Positions 63,366 to 64,000 of a stretch of DNA of 64,000 nucleotides are shown piece by piece (position 1 is the stretch's first letter; every line of letters begins with the position of its first letter). The stretch spans positions 3,992,001-4,056,000 of the forward strand of contig NZ_CP031153.1 of the NCBI RefSeq assembly GCF_003352465.1, in the 5' to 3' direction. The position numbers and the translations under genes were made by a program. Source of the stretch: Kordia sp. SMS9 (GTDB lineage: Bacteria > Bacteroidota > Bacteroidia > Flavobacteriales > Flavobacteriaceae). The notes beneath the pieces are model-generated. The model saw nothing but the letters and a program-made list of their open reading frames with translations, ran no database searches and was not told the DNA's origin.

Positions 63366-64000
63366 ATGAATTCATCATTTAAAGAAAAAGCACCTGAATA
63401 TTTAAAAATTGTCTGTAAAGATGATCCTTTATATCAATACGCACGCGTAATTTCGAACACACGTTTTGGGCATATGCCCGATTGTATTGCCTATTGTAAA
63501 AAAGCCAGTCATGTTCAATACTGCATCAATTATTGCCGCGACAATAATGCTCCTTTTAGAATTCGCTCTGGCGGACATCAACATGAAGGTATGTGTTCTG
63601 CTGATAATGTCATTATCATTGATTTGTCAGAAATACATGAAATTATTTATGAAAGCGATACTACTGCTTGGATTCCCGCTGGAAAACAATTGGGACAAGT
63701 GTATGATGAATTAGCGAAACACGGAAAAACAATTCCTGGTGGCGGTTGTCAATCCGTAAATGTTGGTGGACTTACCCAAGGTGGCGGTTGGGGAGTTTCG
63801 GTTCGGAAGTTTGGACTTACTTGTGATTCTGTTACAGAAATTGAAATTGTATTGGCTTCAGGAGAAATTGTGATTGCAAATGCACTCAATGAGTATTCAG
63901 ACTTGTTTAAAGCACTTAAAGGTGGTGGTGGTGGAAATTTTGGAGTTGTGATAGGTTTTAAATTCAATTTAGTTTCTATTCTCCCAGTGGTAACAACATT
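63366..64000 (+). CDS. FAD-linked oxidase, BBE-like, 5' part only
   Basis: The gene runs off the right edge; 211 codons are visible from ATG 63366. It begins MNSSFKEKAPEYLKIV and shows the FAD-binding PCMH fold: PFRIRSGGHQHEGMC carries the His that in this family is covalently bound to FAD, followed by GKQLGQVYDELAKHGKTIPG, GGLTQGGGWG and KGGGGGNFGVV. Members are berberine-bridge-like or hexose-oxidase-like enzymes; the substrate domain is outside the window. A Cys for bicovalent binding would be in the GGCQSVNVGG region, not certain. Confidence 0.9.
   Translation, partial: MNSSFKEKAPEYLKIVCKDDPLYQYARVISNTRFGHMPDCIAYCKKASHVQYCINYCRDNNAPFRIRSGGHQHEGMCSADNVIIIDLSEIHEIIYESDTTAWIPAGKQLGQVYDELAKHGKTIPGGGCQSVNVGGLTQGGGWGVSVRKFGLTCDSVTEIEIVLASGEIVIANALNEYSDLFKALKGGGGGNFGVVIGFKFNLVSILPVVTT

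Noticed and set aside
1-64000. tRNA or rRNA genes
   Set aside because: I looked for cloverleaf and rRNA landmarks and found none.

Overview
The window looks like chromosomal DNA of a marine Flavobacteriaceae bacterium (Bacteroidota), probably Kordia or a close relative. The evidence is AT-rich DNA, flavobacterial promoter elements (TTG, about 20 bp, TAnnTTTG), many lipoproteins with short lipoboxes, type IX secretion sorting domains, a TonB-dependent receptor, and many small leader-type RiPP precursors sharing a 'LNKKSISNL'-like leader. The genus is an inference; no rRNA or tRNA gene was seen.

1-11 kb: a lipoprotein cut by the left edge, the SRP RNA gene (ffs), an SDR-DinB pair, lipoproteins and small proteins, a 0.7-kb intergenic stretch with a candidate structured RNA, transaldolase-like fsa, a thioredoxin-fold lipoprotein without CxxC, and an ABC-F ATPase whose second P-loop is degenerate. 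10.4-17.5 kb: a decayed RiPP precursor and three intact leader-type peptides lie between a membrane protein/XRE pair, a membrane class III nucleotidyl cyclase, a beta-propeller lipoprotein, a DEAD-box helicase and a TIM-barrel lipoprotein. 17.5-25 kb: a septoil-knot-like protein, a large lipoprotein, a Cys/His-rich protein next to a TonB receptor with a His-rich tail, and a 7TM histidine kinase.

25.1-32 kb is an accessory island. About 1.5 kb of nested tandem repeats ends in eight copies of a 23-bp REP-like unit directly before a gene for an LRR-Roc-COR-TIR protein. The same 23-bp unit (five copies) precedes the next gene, a patatin-like phospholipase. Both genes have protein classes known from bacterial immunity. 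32-50 kb: a 1451-residue secreted N-formylglutamate-amidohydrolase-like protein with a T9SS tail, ExbD, two more RiPP precursors, a Ca2+/Na+ exchanger, truC with a duplicated 3' end, selO, a second patatin/cPLA2-like lipoprotein, a hydrolase-OsmC fusion, a vanadium-haloperoxidase-like protein and a Bcr/CflA exporter.

50.8-57.2 kb is the most unusual part: two adjacent cassettes with the same frame but different cargo. Each has a 31-bp repeat (R) at its left, an XRE regulator divergent from a nearly identical 65-residue coiled-coil protein, then cargo, then a second repeat (Q) of about 160-180 bp. Cassette A carries a PvuII-type restriction-modification system in which the controller HTH is fused to the nuclease. 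Cassette B carries a leaderless subtilisin-like protease and an unknown 112-residue protein. No recombinase is visible. 57.2-64 kb returns to housekeeping genes: an EamA transporter, lipoproteins, an endonuclease/phosphatase-family protein, two cold-shock proteins, an Old Yellow Enzyme and the start of an FAD-linked oxidase.
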